NCBI RefSeq assembly: GCF_000286315.1
Contig: NZ_ALJG01000353.1
Coordinates: 1 to 42,391, forward strand
Origin: Paenisporosarcina sp. TG20
Lineage (GTDB): Bacteria; Bacillota; Bacilli; Bacillales_A; Planococcaceae
Direction: 5' to 3'
DNA length: 42,391 nt
Part shown: in pieces, positions 1 through 12,349 of the stretch
Numbering within the stretch: the first letter of the stretch is position 1
Layout: every line of letters begins with the position of its first letter
Made by a program: the position numbers and the translations under genes
The notes under the pieces: generated by a model
The model's database searches: none
Told to the model about the DNA's origin: nothing
The model's input: the letters and a program-made list of their open reading frames with translations, nothing else

Positions 1-69
1 TTCTCTTTATGTGTGAAACGGAGGAGTCTTGTCTATCTCGACTTACTAAAGTTTTTCATTAAAAATGCC

Positions 70-98
70 TTGACAGAAAAAACTTTGAATGATAAAAT
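70..98 (+). promoter_or_regulatory. Promoter of the str operon
   Basis: A perfect -35 box TTGACA (70-75) is separated by 17 bases from a -10 box TAAAAT (93-98). It lies about 50 bases before the L7Ae-like gene and fits a housekeeping sigma-A promoter. In B. subtilis the rpoB-rpoC genes precede this cluster; no rpoC coding is recognisable in the first 145 bases, so the window opens in the intergenic gap. Confidence 0.7.
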
Positions 99-145
99 AT
101 TCAAGGTTGATAGTTAAGGGTCTGGGTCTTTGGAGGATATGCTAA

Positions 146-394
146 ATGTCTTATGAAAAAGTTAATCAGGCGAAAAAAACCGTCATCGGTACTAAGCAAA
201 CAGTAAAAGCAATTCTCGGTGGCCATGTAGTAGAAATTCTCGTGGCTCTTGATGCAGACAATCGAATCACCCAACTTGCGATTACAACAGCGGAAGAACA
301 TGGTGTGAAAATTGACTTTGTAGAGTCTAAAATAGAACTCGGTAAAGCCTGCGGACTTCAAGTGGGTGCAGCAGTTGTTGCAATTACTGTGTAA
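146..394 (+). CDS. rplGB: L7Ae/L30e/S12e-family RNA-binding protein (YbxF/RplGB type)
   Basis: 82 residues, the length of B. subtilis YbxF. The L7Ae fold is recognised from GTKQTVKA at residues 15-22 (RNA-contact helix) and the C-terminal LGKACGLQVGAAVVAI. Proteins of this family bind kink-turn RNA; YbxF associates with the ribosome but its precise role is unsettled. The ATG is preceded by TGGAGGAT 8 bases upstream. It is the first gene of the operon, immediately before rpsL, the same position as in Bacillus. Function is inferred from family and context only. Confidence 0.9.
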   Translation: MSYEKVNQAKKTVIGTKQTVKAILGGHVVEILVALDADNRITQLAITTAEEHGVKIDFVESKIELGKACGLQVGAAVVAITV

Positions 395-495
395 CTGTTT
401 TTGTGTATGAAAACACAAAGACTTTGTTTTTTACCCGAAAATGAACCACCTGGATGTGTGGTATTACAATAATCAGAAGAAGGGAGGAATAATCG

Positions 496-918
496 ATGCC
501 TACAATTAATCAATTGGTACGTAAGCCTCGTAAATCCAAGAGTGTTAAGTCAAACTCTCCAGCGTTGAATAAAGGTTATAACAGCGCTAAAAAAACATTA
601 ACAAACGTTAACTCTCCACAAAAACGTGGGGTTTGTACACGTGTTGGTACAATGACACCACGTAAACCAAACTCAGCGCTACGTAAATATGCTCGTGTAC
701 GTTTAACTAACCTATTAGAGGTTACTGCGTACATTCCAGGAGAAGGTCATAACCTTCAAGAACACAGTGTTGTTCTAATCCGTGGAGGACGAGTAAAAGA
801 CTTAGCGGGTGTTCGTTACCATATCGTTCGTGGTGCTCTTGATACAGCTGGTGTAACTGGTCGTATGCAAAGCCGTTCATTATACGGAACTAAACGCCCT
901 AAAGTTAAAAAAAGCTAA
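496..918 (+). CDS. rpsL: 30S ribosomal protein S12, with unusual residues at streptomycin sites
   Basis: 140 residues; S12 sits at the decoding centre of the 30S subunit and controls accuracy. Signature stretches [38 protein letters not shown] are all present. The RBS AGGGAGG precedes ATG 496. Two residues differ from almost every S12 I can recall: position 56 is Arg (TPRKPNS instead of TPKKPNS; E. coli Lys42/43) and position 104 is Ala (KDLAGV instead of KDLPGV; E. coli Pro90/91). Both sites are classical streptomycin-resistance positions. Asp102, the beta-methylthiolation site equivalent to E. coli Asp88/89, is kept. See findings. Confidence 0.98.
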   Translation: MPTINQLVRKPRKSKSVKSNSPALNKGYNSAKKTLTNVNSPQKRGVCTRVGTMTPRKPNSALRKYARVRLTNLLEVTAYIPGEGHNLQEHSVVLIRGGRVKDLAGVRYHIVRGALDTAGVTGRMQSRSLYGTKRPKVKKS

Positions 919-959
919 TTAAAATAAAATCATAGATTTCACCGAAAGGAGGAAAACAC

Positions 960-1430
960 ATGCCTCGTAAAGGTCCTGTTACCAAACGTGATGTGTTACC
1001 AGATCCAATTTATAAATCAAAGTTAGTAACTCGTTTAATAAATAAAATTATGGTAGATGGTAAAAGAGGTACTTCTCAAAAAATTCTTTATGGAGCATTT
1101 GAACTGATTCAAGAACGTTCAGGTAAAGATCCTCTAGAAGTATTTGAAGCAGCACTTACAAACATTATGCCATTACTTGAAGTTAAAGCTCGCCGTGTAG
1201 GTGGTTCTAACTATCAGGTACCAATGGAAGTTCGTCCGGAACGTCGTTCAACTTTAGGTCTTCGTTATTTAGTTAACTATTCACGTCTTCGTGGAGAGAA
1301 AACAATGGAAGAGCGTTTAGCTAATGAAATTCTTGACGCTTCTAACAACACAGGTGCATCTGTGAAGAAACGTGAAGAAATGCACAAAATGGCGGAAGCA
1401 AACAAAGCATTTGCTCATTACCGCTGGTAG
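960..1430 (+). CDS. rpsG: 30S ribosomal protein S7
   Basis: 156 residues, the standard bacterial length. S7 initiates assembly of the 30S head and contacts tRNA at the E site. Conserved stretches seen are [16 protein letters not shown] at the N-terminus, [14 protein letters not shown] in the middle (beta-hairpin region), and the C-terminal [13 protein letters not shown]. The RBS GAAAGGAGG lies 7 bases before ATG 960. It sits 41 bases after rpsL and 51 bases before fusA, the usual str operon order. Confidence 0.98.
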   Translation: MPRKGPVTKRDVLPDPIYKSKLVTRLINKIMVDGKRGTSQKILYGAFELIQERSGKDPLEVFEAALTNIMPLLEVKARRVGGSNYQVPMEVRPERRSTLGLRYLVNYSRLRGEKTMEERLANEILDASNNTGASVKKREEMHKMAEANKAFAHYRW

Positions 1431-1481
1431 AATTTTTCATCCACTATTATTCTAATTTGAGTTGGAAGGAGAAATACAAAA

Positions 1482-3557
1482 ATGGCTAGAGAATTCTCCT
1501 TAGAGAATACACGTAATATCGGAATCATGGCTCATATTGATGCTGGTAAAACAACAACTACTGAGCGTATTCTTTATTACACGGGTCGTATCCATAAGAT
1601 TGGTGAAACGCACGAAGGTGCTTCACAAATGGACTGGATGGAACAAGAGCAAGAGCGTGGAATCACAATCACTTCTGCTGCTACAACTGCTTCTTGGAAA
1701 GGGCACCGTGTAAATATTATCGATACACCAGGTCACGTTGACTTTACAGTTGAAGTTGAACGTTCACTTCGTGTACTTGATGGTGCTGTTGCAGTTCTTG
1801 ATGCACAGTCGGGTGTTGAACCACAAACTGAAACAGTATGGCGCCAAGCTACAACTTATGGTGTACCACGTATTGTTTTCGTTAACAAAATGGATAAATT
1901 AGGCGCGGATTTCCTATACTCTGTAGGAACAATCCATGACCGTTTACAAGCTAATGCTCATCCTATTCAATTGCCAATTGGTGCTGAAGACGACTTCGAA
2001 GCGATTATCGACTTAGTCGAAATGAAAGCTATCTATTATGGAAACGATGAAGGAACAGACATCCAAGTGAGAGAAATTCCTGAATCCCATATTGAAATTG
2101 CAAATGAATGGCGTGAAAAATTAGTTGAAGGTGTTGCTGAACTTGATGAAGCGTTAATGGAAAAATACCTTAATGCTGAAGAGATCACATTACAAGAATT
2201 AAAACTTGCTATTCGTAAAGGTACGTTAAATGTAGAATTCTATCCTGTTATTTGTGGAACTGCTTTTAAAAACAAAGGCGTTCAATTGATGCTTGATGCT
2301 GTACTTGATTATCTTCCAGCACCAACAGATGTACCACCTATGATGGGTCTTCTTCCGGATTCAGAAGAAGAAGTTTTACGTAAACCACACGATTCAGAGC
2401 CTTTCTCTGCATTAGCATTTAAAGTAATGACGGACCCTTACGTCGGTAAGTTAACATTCTTCCGTGTGTACTCTGGTTCACTTTCTTCTGGTTCTTACGT
2501 GCAAAACTCAACTAAAGGTAAGCGTGAACGTGTAGGACGAATCCTACAAATGCACGCAAACTCTCGTGAAGAGATTGCAGAAGTATATTGTGGTGATATC
2601 GCAGCAGCTGTTGGTCTTAAAGATACAACAACTGGAGATACATTGTGTGATGAGAAACAACAAGTCATCCTTGAGTCTATGGTATTCCCAGAGCCAGTAA
2701 TCTCGTTATCTGTTGAGCCGAAGTCAAAAGCTGACCAAGATAAAATGGGTCAAGCTTTACAAAAACTTCAAGAGGAAGATCCTACTTTCCGTGCTCATAC
2801 AGATGTAGAAACTGGTCAAGTTATCATCGCTGGTATGGGTGAACTTCACCTTGATATAATTGTTGATCGTATGCGTCGTGAATTCAAGGTAGAAGCTAAC
2901 GTGGGCGCGCCACAGGTTTCTTACCGTGAAACATTCCGTGGATCAGCTTCTGTTGAAGGTAAGTTCGTTCGTCAATCTGGTGGACGTGGTCAATTTGGAC
3001 ACGTTTGGATTGAATTCTCTCCAAACGACGAAGGAAAAGGTTTTGAATTCGTAAATGGAGTTGTCGGTGGTAGTGTTCCACGTGAATACATTCCAGCTGT
3101 TGAAGCGGGTCTTCGTGACTCATTAAACAATGGTGTAATTGCTGGATATCCACTAATTGACATCAAGGCACGTCTATTTGACGGATCTTACCATGATGTT
3201 GACTCGAATGAGATGGCGTTTAGAATTGCTGCTTCTATGGCATTAAAAAATGCAGTATCAAAATGTAGCCCGGTACTTCTTGAGCCGCTTATGCGAGTAG
3301 AAGTAGTTATCCCTGAGGAATACCTTGGTGATATCATGGGTGACATTACATCTCGTCGTGGACGTGTTGAAGGAATGGACGCTCGTGGAAACGCGCAAGT
3401 AGTTCGTTCAATGGTTCCACTTTCTCAAATGTTTGGTTACGCAACTTCATTGCGTTCTAACACGCAAGGTCGTGGTGTTTTCTCAATGCACTTCGATCAC
3501 TATGAAGAAGTACCAAAATCAATTTCTGAAGAAATTATCAAAAAAAATAAAGGTTAA
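1482..3557 (+). CDS. fusA: Translation elongation factor G
   Basis: 691 residues, full length. EF-G is the GTPase that drives ribosomal translocation and, with RRF, subunit recycling. GTP-binding motifs: [10 protein letters not shown] (17-26), switch I RGITITSA (59-66), DTPGHVDF (81-88), NKMD (135-138). Domains II to V follow; the domain IV region holds [14 protein letters not shown] and the C-terminal domain V ends with [13 protein letters not shown]. The RBS GAAGGAG precedes ATG 1482. No deviation in the G motifs was noticed. Third gene of the str operon; the following 114-base gap before tuf contains a hairpin. Confidence 0.98.
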   Translation: MAREFSLENTRNIGIMAHIDAGKTTTTERILYYTGRIHKIGETHEGASQMDWMEQEQERGITITSAATTASWKGHRVNIIDTPGHVDFTVEVERSLRVLDGAVAVLDAQSGVEPQTETVWRQATTYGVPRIVFVNKMDKLGADFLYSVGTIHDRLQANAHPIQLPIGAEDDFEAIIDLVEMKAIYYGNDEGTDIQVREIPESHIEIANEWREKLVEGVAELDEALMEKYLNAEEITLQELKLAIRKGTLNVEFYPVICGTAFKNKGVQLMLDAVLDYLPAPTDVPPMMGLLPDSEEEVLRKPHDSEPFSALAFKVMTDPYVGKLTFFRVYSGSLSSGSYVQNSTKGKRERVGRILQMHANSREEIAEVYCGDIAAAVGLKDTTTGDTLCDEKQQVILESMVFPEPVISLSVEPKSKADQDKMGQALQKLQEEDPTFRAHTDVETGQVIIAGMGELHLDIIVDRMRREFKVEANVGAPQVSYRETFRGSASVEGKFVRQSGGRGQFGHVWIEFSPNDEGKGFEFVNGVVGGSVPREYIPAVEAGLRDSLNNGVIAGYPLIDIKARLFDGSYHDVDSNEMAFRIAASMALKNAVSKCSPVLLEPLMRVEVVIPEEYLGDIMGDITSRRGRVEGMDARGNAQVVRSMVPLSQMFGYATSLRSNTQGRGVFSMHFDHYEEVPKSISEEIIKKNKG

Positions 3558-3559
3558 TA

Positions 3560-3589
3560 ATTGCATGTTAACTTTTAGTATAGCTATAT
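3560..3589 (+). promoter_or_regulatory. Possible internal promoter before tuf
   Basis: TTGCAT (3560-3565) and TATATT (3584-3589) are spaced by 18 bases in the fusA-tuf gap. The -35 is imperfect, so this is a tentative sigma-A promoter. A separate promoter for tuf would fit its high demand. Confidence 0.35.
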
Positions 3590-3598
3590 TGTAAACAT

Positions 3599-3630
3599 TG
3601 GATGATGAGGGCTACTAGTCCCTTATCATC
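3599..3630 (+). promoter_or_regulatory. Hairpin in the fusA-tuf gap
   Basis: GGATGATGAGGG pairs with CCCTTATCATCC across a 6-7 base loop. No T-tract follows, so it is not a standard terminator; mRNA processing or stabilisation of the tuf 5' end is possible but inferred. Confidence 0.5.
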
Positions 3631-3671
3631 CATAATAAAAATTAATTTAAATTTTGAGGAGGACATCTATA

Positions 3672-4859
3672 ATGGGTAAAGCTAAATTTGATCGTTCGAA
3701 AACACACGTAAACATTGGTACAATTGGTCACGTTGACCATGGTAAAACAACATTAACAGCAGCAATTGCAACAGTTCTTGCAAAACGTTCTGGTGGTACT
3801 GCAATGAGCTATGCACAAATTGATAACGCTCCTGAAGAAAAAGAGCGCGGAATCACAATCAACACTTCTCACGTTGAGTATGAAACTGCAACTCGTCACT
3901 ATGCACACGTTGACTGCCCAGGGCATGCCGATTATGTTAAAAACATGATCACTGGTGCTGCACAAATGGACGGCGGAATTTTAGTAGTATCTGCTGCTGA
4001 CGGCCCAATGCCACAAACTCGTGAGCACATCCTTCTTTCACGTCAAGTTGGTGTTCCATTCTTAGTAGTATTCATGAACAAATGTGACATGGTAGACGAC
4101 GAAGAATTACTTGAATTAGTAGAAATGGAAGTTCGTGATCTTCTTTCTGATTATGATTTCCCTGGTGACGATATTCCAGTAATCAAAGGTTCAGCACTTA
4201 AAGCTCTTGAAGGCGAAGCTGAATGGGAAGAAAAAATCATGGAATTAATGGACGCTGTTGACTCTTATATCCCAATGCCAGAACGTCAAACTGACAAGCC
4301 ATTCATGATGCCTGTTGAGGATGTTTTCTCAATTACAGGTCGTGGTACTGTTGCTACTGGTCGTGTTGATCGTGGACGTATTAAAGTCGGTGACCCTGTT
4401 GATATCATTGGTATCGCTGAAGAGCCGAAATCATCTATCGTAACTGGTGTTGAAATGTTCCGTAAACTTCTTGACTATGCAGAAGCTGGCGATAACATTG
4501 GAGCTCTTCTTCGTGGTGTATCACGTGAAGATATTCAACGTGGTCAAGTTTTAGCTAAACCAGGTTCAATTACTCCACATACTGATTTTAAAGCAGAAGT
4601 TTATGTTCTTTCTAAAGAAGAGGGTGGACGTCATACTCCATTCTTCACTAACTACCGTCCTCAGTTCTACTTCCGTACAACTGACGTAACTGGTGTTTGT
4701 AATCTTCCTGAAGGCGTTGAAATGGTTATGCCTGGCGACAATATTGAAATGTCGGTAGCACTTATTTCTCCGATCGCTCTTGAAGAAGGTACTAAGTTCT
4801 CTATCCGTGAGGGTGGACGTACTGTTGGTGCTGGTGTAGTTGCGACTATCACTAAATAA
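3672..4859 (+). CDS. tuf: Translation elongation factor Tu
   Basis: 395 residues. EF-Tu carries aminoacyl-tRNA to the ribosomal A site as a GTP complex. The start is ATG 3672, preceded by TTTGAGGAGGAC; an in-frame TTG at 3654 overlaps this RBS and is not the start. GTPase motifs: GHVDHGKTT (19-27), DCPGHADY (81-88), NKCD (136-139). Domains II and III follow with [13 protein letters not shown] and the C-terminal [15 protein letters not shown]. Last gene of the str operon, followed by a strong terminator. Confidence 0.99.
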   Translation: MGKAKFDRSKTHVNIGTIGHVDHGKTTLTAAIATVLAKRSGGTAMSYAQIDNAPEEKERGITINTSHVEYETATRHYAHVDCPGHADYVKNMITGAAQMDGGILVVSAADGPMPQTREHILLSRQVGVPFLVVFMNKCDMVDDEELLELVEMEVRDLLSDYDFPGDDIPVIKGSALKALEGEAEWEEKIMELMDAVDSYIPMPERQTDKPFMMPVEDVFSITGRGTVATGRVDRGRIKVGDPVDIIGIAEEPKSSIVTGVEMFRKLLDYAEAGDNIGALLRGVSREDIQRGQVLAKPGSITPHTDFKAEVYVLSKEEGGRHTPFFTNYRPQFYFRTTDVTGVCNLPEGVEMVMPGDNIEMSVALISPIALEEGTKFSIREGGRTVGAGVVATITK

Positions 4860-4872
4860 TTAAAACTTTTAG

Positions 4873-4908
4873 AAACCCTTGCCGGGACGCTGGCAAGGGT
4901 TTTTTATT
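4873..4908 (+). terminator. Terminator of the str operon
   Basis: AAACCCTTGCC (4873-4883) pairs perfectly with GGCAAGGGTTT (4892-4902) around an 8-base loop, followed by a run of six or more T. A textbook intrinsic terminator 14 bases after tuf. Confidence 0.93.
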
Positions 4909-4963
4909 TGTCTATTTGTCGCGTGTAGAGGCGTTTATCTTTAATTAAGATCAAATGAACACC

Positions 4964-5720
4964 GCTAAAGAATGCCTCAGTAGCAAGTCGACTTGGCTAA
5001 TGAAACACTTAATGAAACATTCCTTCGTTCAGGTGAGACTTATCGGTCAAATTGAGGTCTTTATCGGTCAAACTGAGCGTTCTATCAACCAAACTCGTCT
5101 TATTGCCAAGTTTACTTGGTGAACCGCAATTTTAAAAACACCCTCTCTAACAGAAAAGAGCCATGTAGCCAAAAGCGAAAGGGGTCCTATTCAGGACTTA
5201 GAATAGTTTTGTTTACGCTACGCTACTGTTTGATCGCTAAAGAATGTCTCAGTAGCAAGTCGACTTGGCTAATAAGACACTTCTTGAACCTATCCTTCGT
5301 TCAGGTGAGACTGATCAGTCAAACTGAGGCCTTAATCGGTCAAACTGAGCGTTCTATCAACCAAACCCGTCTCATTGCCAAGTTTACTGGGTGAACCACA
5401 AATTTAATAACAACCTCTCCAACAGAAAAGAGCCATGTAGCCAAAAGCGAAATGGATCCAATTCAGGACTTAGAATAGTTTTGTTTACGCTGCGCTACTG
5501 TTTGATTGCCAAAGACTGTTTCATTACCAGGTCGACTTGGAGTATAAGACGCATCTTAAATCTTTCCTTCGTTCAGGTAAGGCTCAACGGTCATACTAGA
5601 GGGTCTATCGTTCAAATTGGATGTTCTATCAACCAACCCTTCTCATAGTCAAGTTACTTAGTTGTGAACCGCAAATATAAAAATACCATCTCCAACAGAC
5701 AAGTGAATACACAAATCTAT
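4964..5720 (+). repeat. Nested tandem repeat: 272-bp unit, about 2.8 copies
   Basis: The landmark GCTAAAGAATG and its variants starts at 4964, 5236 and 5508, so the period is exactly 272 bases twice. Units 1 and 2 are very similar; unit 3 is more diverged and fades out near 5720. Inside each unit are three 21-base sub-repeats of the type ATCGGTCAAACTGAG (5042, 5063, 5084 in unit 1), plus near-perfect palindromes: TAGCAAGTCGACTTGGCTA (4981-4999, again at 5253) and CCAAGTTTACTTGG (5106-5119). Short open frames (for example 5116-5394 and 5391-5648) run through the units, but 272 is not a multiple of 3 and differences between units fall at all codon positions, so coding is unlikely. Function unknown. 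Confidence 0.85.
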
Positions 5721-5864
5721 TTCTGTTATTTCACCATTTCAGCTATGTTCATCAAATATATTTATTTATTCTAAAAATTCACAAGAACCTTGTAACACCA
5801 ATAATGTAAGCGGATTCATTAATTTGTAATATTCGCAATTAATTAAATAATTCAAAAATAATGA

Positions 5865-5893
5865 TTGACACGACTTGAAATAGGCGATACGAT
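5865..5893 (+). promoter_or_regulatory. Promoter of the ilv-leu operon
   Basis: TTGACA (5865-5870), 17-base spacer, TACGAT (5888-5893). It is the best promoter match upstream of the T-box leader and gives a leader of about 470 bases before ilvB. The stretch 5720-5864 is AT-rich with no gene. Confidence 0.65.
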
Positions 5894-6037
5894 AACAACA
5901 CTTTACATTAAGAAATAAAAAATCAACAGATTCATCGCAACAAGTTTTGATAAGTTTTTTTAAATAAAGAATGACTTTTCGAAGTCATTCACGCATACAC
6001 ATAGAAAAAGTAATTTGAAGTTCTAATAATAAAATAA

Positions 6038-6337
6038 TTTAACTCAATGACGAGGTTAAAGTAAATGGAATTTGTATTTCCAGAGAGCCGGTACTGATGG
6101 AAGCCGGTAATACACCCATTTACGACATCCCCTCCGAGTGGAATGCTGAAAGGTATTGTTTAATACCAAATAGGCTTTCCCGGTAACTGATTCATTTAGG
6201 TTATCGTTATCAAAGGATAAGCATTGCTTATCCATGAGGCTGCAATTGCGCAGTGAAATAGGGTGGTACCATGAAGCTTTTTCATCCCTATACAAAGAAC
6301 AGGGTTTCTTTGTGTAGGGATGAAAAGGCTTTTTCAT
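6038..6337 (+). promoter_or_regulatory. T-box leader of the ilv-leu operon
   Basis: A tRNA-sensing leader. The T-box bulge GGGTGGTACC is at 6261-6270. Stem I shows the AGAGAGCCGGT...AAGCCGGT distal element (6082-6108) and lower helix GTAAATGG (6061-6068) with CCATTTAC (6116-6123), closed by ACTC/GAGT near 6042 and 6136. The specifier loop holds ATC (6127-6129, Ile) and CTC (6132-6134, Leu) as candidate specifier triplets. Leu would match what is known for the B. subtilis ilv-leu operon, but I cannot settle it by eye. Uncharged tRNA should stabilise the antiterminator over the terminator that follows. Confidence 0.9.
6274..6337 (+). terminator. Terminator of the T-box switch
   Basis: TTTTCATCCCTATACAAAGAA (6279-6299) pairs with its complement at 6306-6326 (one G-U class mismatch), extended by AAGC/GGCTT, and is followed by T-rich sequence. 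Its 5' arm follows directly after the T-box bulge, the expected geometry for antitermination control. The open frame that starts inside it at 6271 is not the ilvB start. Confidence 0.9.
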
Positions 6338-6366
6338 TTTTAAAAACATTTAAGGAGGCGAGAGGA

Positions 6367-8093
6367 TTGGGAATGAATGCTAGTTTGACTGAAGCGACAG
6401 ATCTGAAACTAAAAGGTAGTGGTGCAGATATCTTAATTCAGTCGTTAAAACAACAAGGTGTAGAAATGGTCTTTGGCTATCCGGGAGGAGCTGTGTTACC
6501 GATTTATGACGCTTTGCATAGAAATCCAATCAAGCATATACTTGCGCGCCATGAGCAAGGGGCCATACACGCTGCTGAAGGGTATGCGAGAGTATCCGGA
6601 AAAACAGGAGTTGTTATCGCAACATCGGGACCAGGGGCAACAAACTTGGTTACAGGAATAGCGGACGCAATGCTGGATTCACTTCCTCTCGTTATTTTCA
6701 CAGGACAGGTTGCAACCACAGTTATTGGAACAGATGCTTTCCAAGAAGCCGATATTTTAGGAATCACGCAGCCGATTACAAAACATAATTATCAAGTAAA
6801 AAATATAGAAGATTTTCCGCGAATCATTAAAGAAGCATTTCACATTGCTTCCACTGGTCGTCCAGGACCTGTCGTTGTAGATATACCAAAAGACATTTCA
6901 AATGAGTTGTTCTTAAACAATTCTATGGAGGATGAGGAAATAAATTTACCAGGCTATCAGCCGACAACGAAGCCTAACTACTTACAAATTCAAAAAGCCG
7001 TAAAAGCATTGTCTAATGCGAAAAAGCCACTTATCTTGGCTGGTGCTGGTGTTTTAACAGCCAAAGCAAGTACAGAATTAAAGGAATTCGTAGAACGTTA
7101 TCAAATTCCTGTGACAAACACATTACTCGGGCTCGGTAGTATTGCTGGAAATCATAATTTATTTCTTGGAATGGCCGGTATGCACGGGACCTACACAGCT
7201 AATACAGCCATTTGTGAGTGCGATGTCTTAATGAACATTGGAGCCCGGTTTGATGACCGATTAACTGGAAATCTTGCTCACTTTGCACCGAATGCAAAGG
7301 TAATCCATATTGACATCGACCCGGCTGAGATTGGAAAGAATGTCCCAACTGCGATCCCAATTGTAGCCGATGCAAAAGAAGCATTACTTGAACTATTAAA
7401 GCAAAATTTTGAAAAGCCAGATACAGTCGAGTGGTTGAAAACCTTATCAGAAAACTCAATGAATTTTCCACTACAATATAAGGCAGATAAACTACGAGGA
7501 ATTCTTCCTCAACAAGCGATTGAATTAATACACCGTTTAACCAAAGGTGATGCAGTTGTGACAACGGATGTTGGACAGCATCAAATGTGGGCCGCACAAT
7601 ACTATTCATTTAATCATCCAAACAACTGGGTGACTTCAGGGGGGCTTGGGACGATGGGCTTTGGCTTTCCGGCAGCGATTGGAGCCCAGCTCGCTAAGCC
7701 AGACGCAAAAGTAATTTCTATCGTCGGTGACGCTGGATTCCAAATGACTATGCAGGAATTATCATTACTTCAGGAATTACGCCTTCCAGTGAAGATTGTC
7801 ATTATAAATAATCGATGCCTTGGTATGGTTAGACAATGGCAGGAAACATTTTATGAAGAACGATACTCACAGTCTCTTATCCCTGTACAGCCTGATTTTG
7901 TGAAATTAGCTGAGGCTTATGATATCCAAGGATATAAAGTTGAGACTATGGAAGAGGCAGAAGAGGTCTTTGCGAAAGCATTTAATTCGAATGAACCAGT
8001 ACTAATTGATTGCCGGGTTACTCAGTTGGAAAATGTATATCCGATGGTCTCACCGGGGACAGGGTTGCATGAGATGATTGGAGTGAAAGGTGT

Positions 8094-8097
<4 letters not shown>
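6367..8097 (+). CDS. ilvB: Acetolactate synthase, large catalytic subunit
   Basis: About 576 residues. Condenses two pyruvates to acetolactate (Val/Leu) or pyruvate with 2-oxobutyrate to acetohydroxybutyrate (Ile), using ThDP, Mg and FAD. Seen: [14 protein letters not shown], the catalytic-Glu region [15 protein letters not shown], and the C-terminal ThDP site [13 protein letters not shown]...NNRCLGM (Firmicute enzymes commonly have GDA instead of GDG). Start chosen as TTG 6367 because AAGGAGG (6352-6358) is 8 bases upstream; ATG 6373 is the alternative (14-base spacing). First gene after the T-box; its stop overlaps the ilvH start by four bases. Confidence 0.97.
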
Positions 8098-11198
<3,101 letters not shown>

Positions 11199-11230
11199 AT
11201 ATAAGTGGATAAGACAAGGAGGAATTTATA

Positions 11231-12331
11231 ATGGAAAAAACAATAACAGTGTTGCCCGGAGATGGAATCGGACCAGAAGTGACTAAAGGTGCAGTTAAGG
11301 TGCTGCAATCCATTGCAATGCGTTATGGACATACTTTTCATTTTAATCACGCGGCAATCGGCGGAATAGCGGTAGATAAACATGAAAATCCGCTACCTCA
11401 AGAAACAATTGAGGCTTGTGAAGCGAGTGACGCAATCCTTCTTGGTGCAGTCGGAGGTACTAAGTGGGATCAATATCCCTCTCATATGAGACCAGAAAAA
11501 GGGCTCTTAAACATCCGCAAGCATTTTGATTTATTCGCTAATATTCGACCGGTGAAGGCAATTCCATCACTCTTGTCCTCATCGCCATTAAAAGAAGAGG
11601 TAGCTAAAGAAGTGGATATGGTGATTGTGCGTGAATTAACTAGTGGATTGTATTTCGGGGAACCAAAACGACGTTCTGAGAAATCAGCAGTCGATACGCT
11701 TGTGTATACACGCAAAGAAATCGAGCGCATTGTCAATCAGGCTTTTGAGATCGCACGAACTCGTAGAGGAAAATTAACTTCCATCGACAAAGCCAATGTG
11801 CTTGAAACGAGCAAGCTATGGCGTGAAGTTGTTGAAGAACGAAAGAATGCTTATCCTGATGTTGAAGTGGAACATATGCTTGTCGATTCAGCAGCGATGA
11901 AGCTAATTACTGACCCACGTGCATTTGATGTAATCGTTACTGAAAATATGTTTGGTGATATCTTAAGTGACGAAGCATCAGTCATCACTGGTTCATTGGG
12001 TATGTTGCCTTCTGCAAGTATCCGTTCAGATGGATTCGGTCTTTACGAACCAGTACATGGTTCTGCTCCGGACATCGCTGGACAGAACAAAGCAAATCCA
12101 TCCGGTGCTATATTATCTGCAGCGATGATGCTGAGACATTCTTTCGGCCTACATTCCGAAGCCGTGGCAGTAGAAGAAGCGGTGATGGGAGTTCTAGAAG
12201 ATGGCTATTGTACAGGTGATCTTTTCAGAAAAGGGAAGCGCGTTGTTTCCACTGACGAATTCGTCACAAAAGTCATTGAAGAACTTGAAAGAGAATTTGT
12301 ATCAGAACACATTATGTACTCGTATGTGTAG
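11231..12331 (+). CDS. leuB: 3-isopropylmalate dehydrogenase
   Basis: 366 residues. Oxidatively decarboxylates 3-isopropylmalate with NAD+. Seen: GDGIGPEV near the N-terminus, substrate-binding VRELTSGLYFG, and the cofactor region EPVHGSAPDIAGQNKANP. The RBS AAGGAGG is 8 bases before ATG 11231. It ends with TAG immediately before a non-used ATG at 12332. The C-terminus runs on a few residues after the usual family end (SEHIMYSYV). Confidence 0.97.
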   Translation: MEKTITVLPGDGIGPEVTKGAVKVLQSIAMRYGHTFHFNHAAIGGIAVDKHENPLPQETIEACEASDAILLGAVGGTKWDQYPSHMRPEKGLLNIRKHFDLFANIRPVKAIPSLLSSSPLKEEVAKEVDMVIVRELTSGLYFGEPKRRSEKSAVDTLVYTRKEIERIVNQAFEIARTRRGKLTSIDKANVLETSKLWREVVEERKNAYPDVEVEHMLVDSAAMKLITDPRAFDVIVTENMFGDILSDEASVITGSLGMLPSASIRSDGFGLYEPVHGSAPDIAGQNKANPSGAILSAAMMLRHSFGLHSEAVAVEEAVMGVLEDGYCTGDLFRKGKRVVSTDEFVTKVIEELEREFVSEHIMYSYV

Positions 12332-12349
12332 ATGAAAGGAGAAGTTCAA

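Noticed and set aside
5116-5648. Two adjacent open frames of 92 and 85 codons, similar to each other
   Set aside because: They are the same frame of successive 272-bp repeat units. Starts are TTG/GTG without RBS, and substitutions between units are spread over all codon positions.
6056-6349. 97-codon minus-strand frame
   Set aside because: It is the reverse of the T-box leader and terminator.
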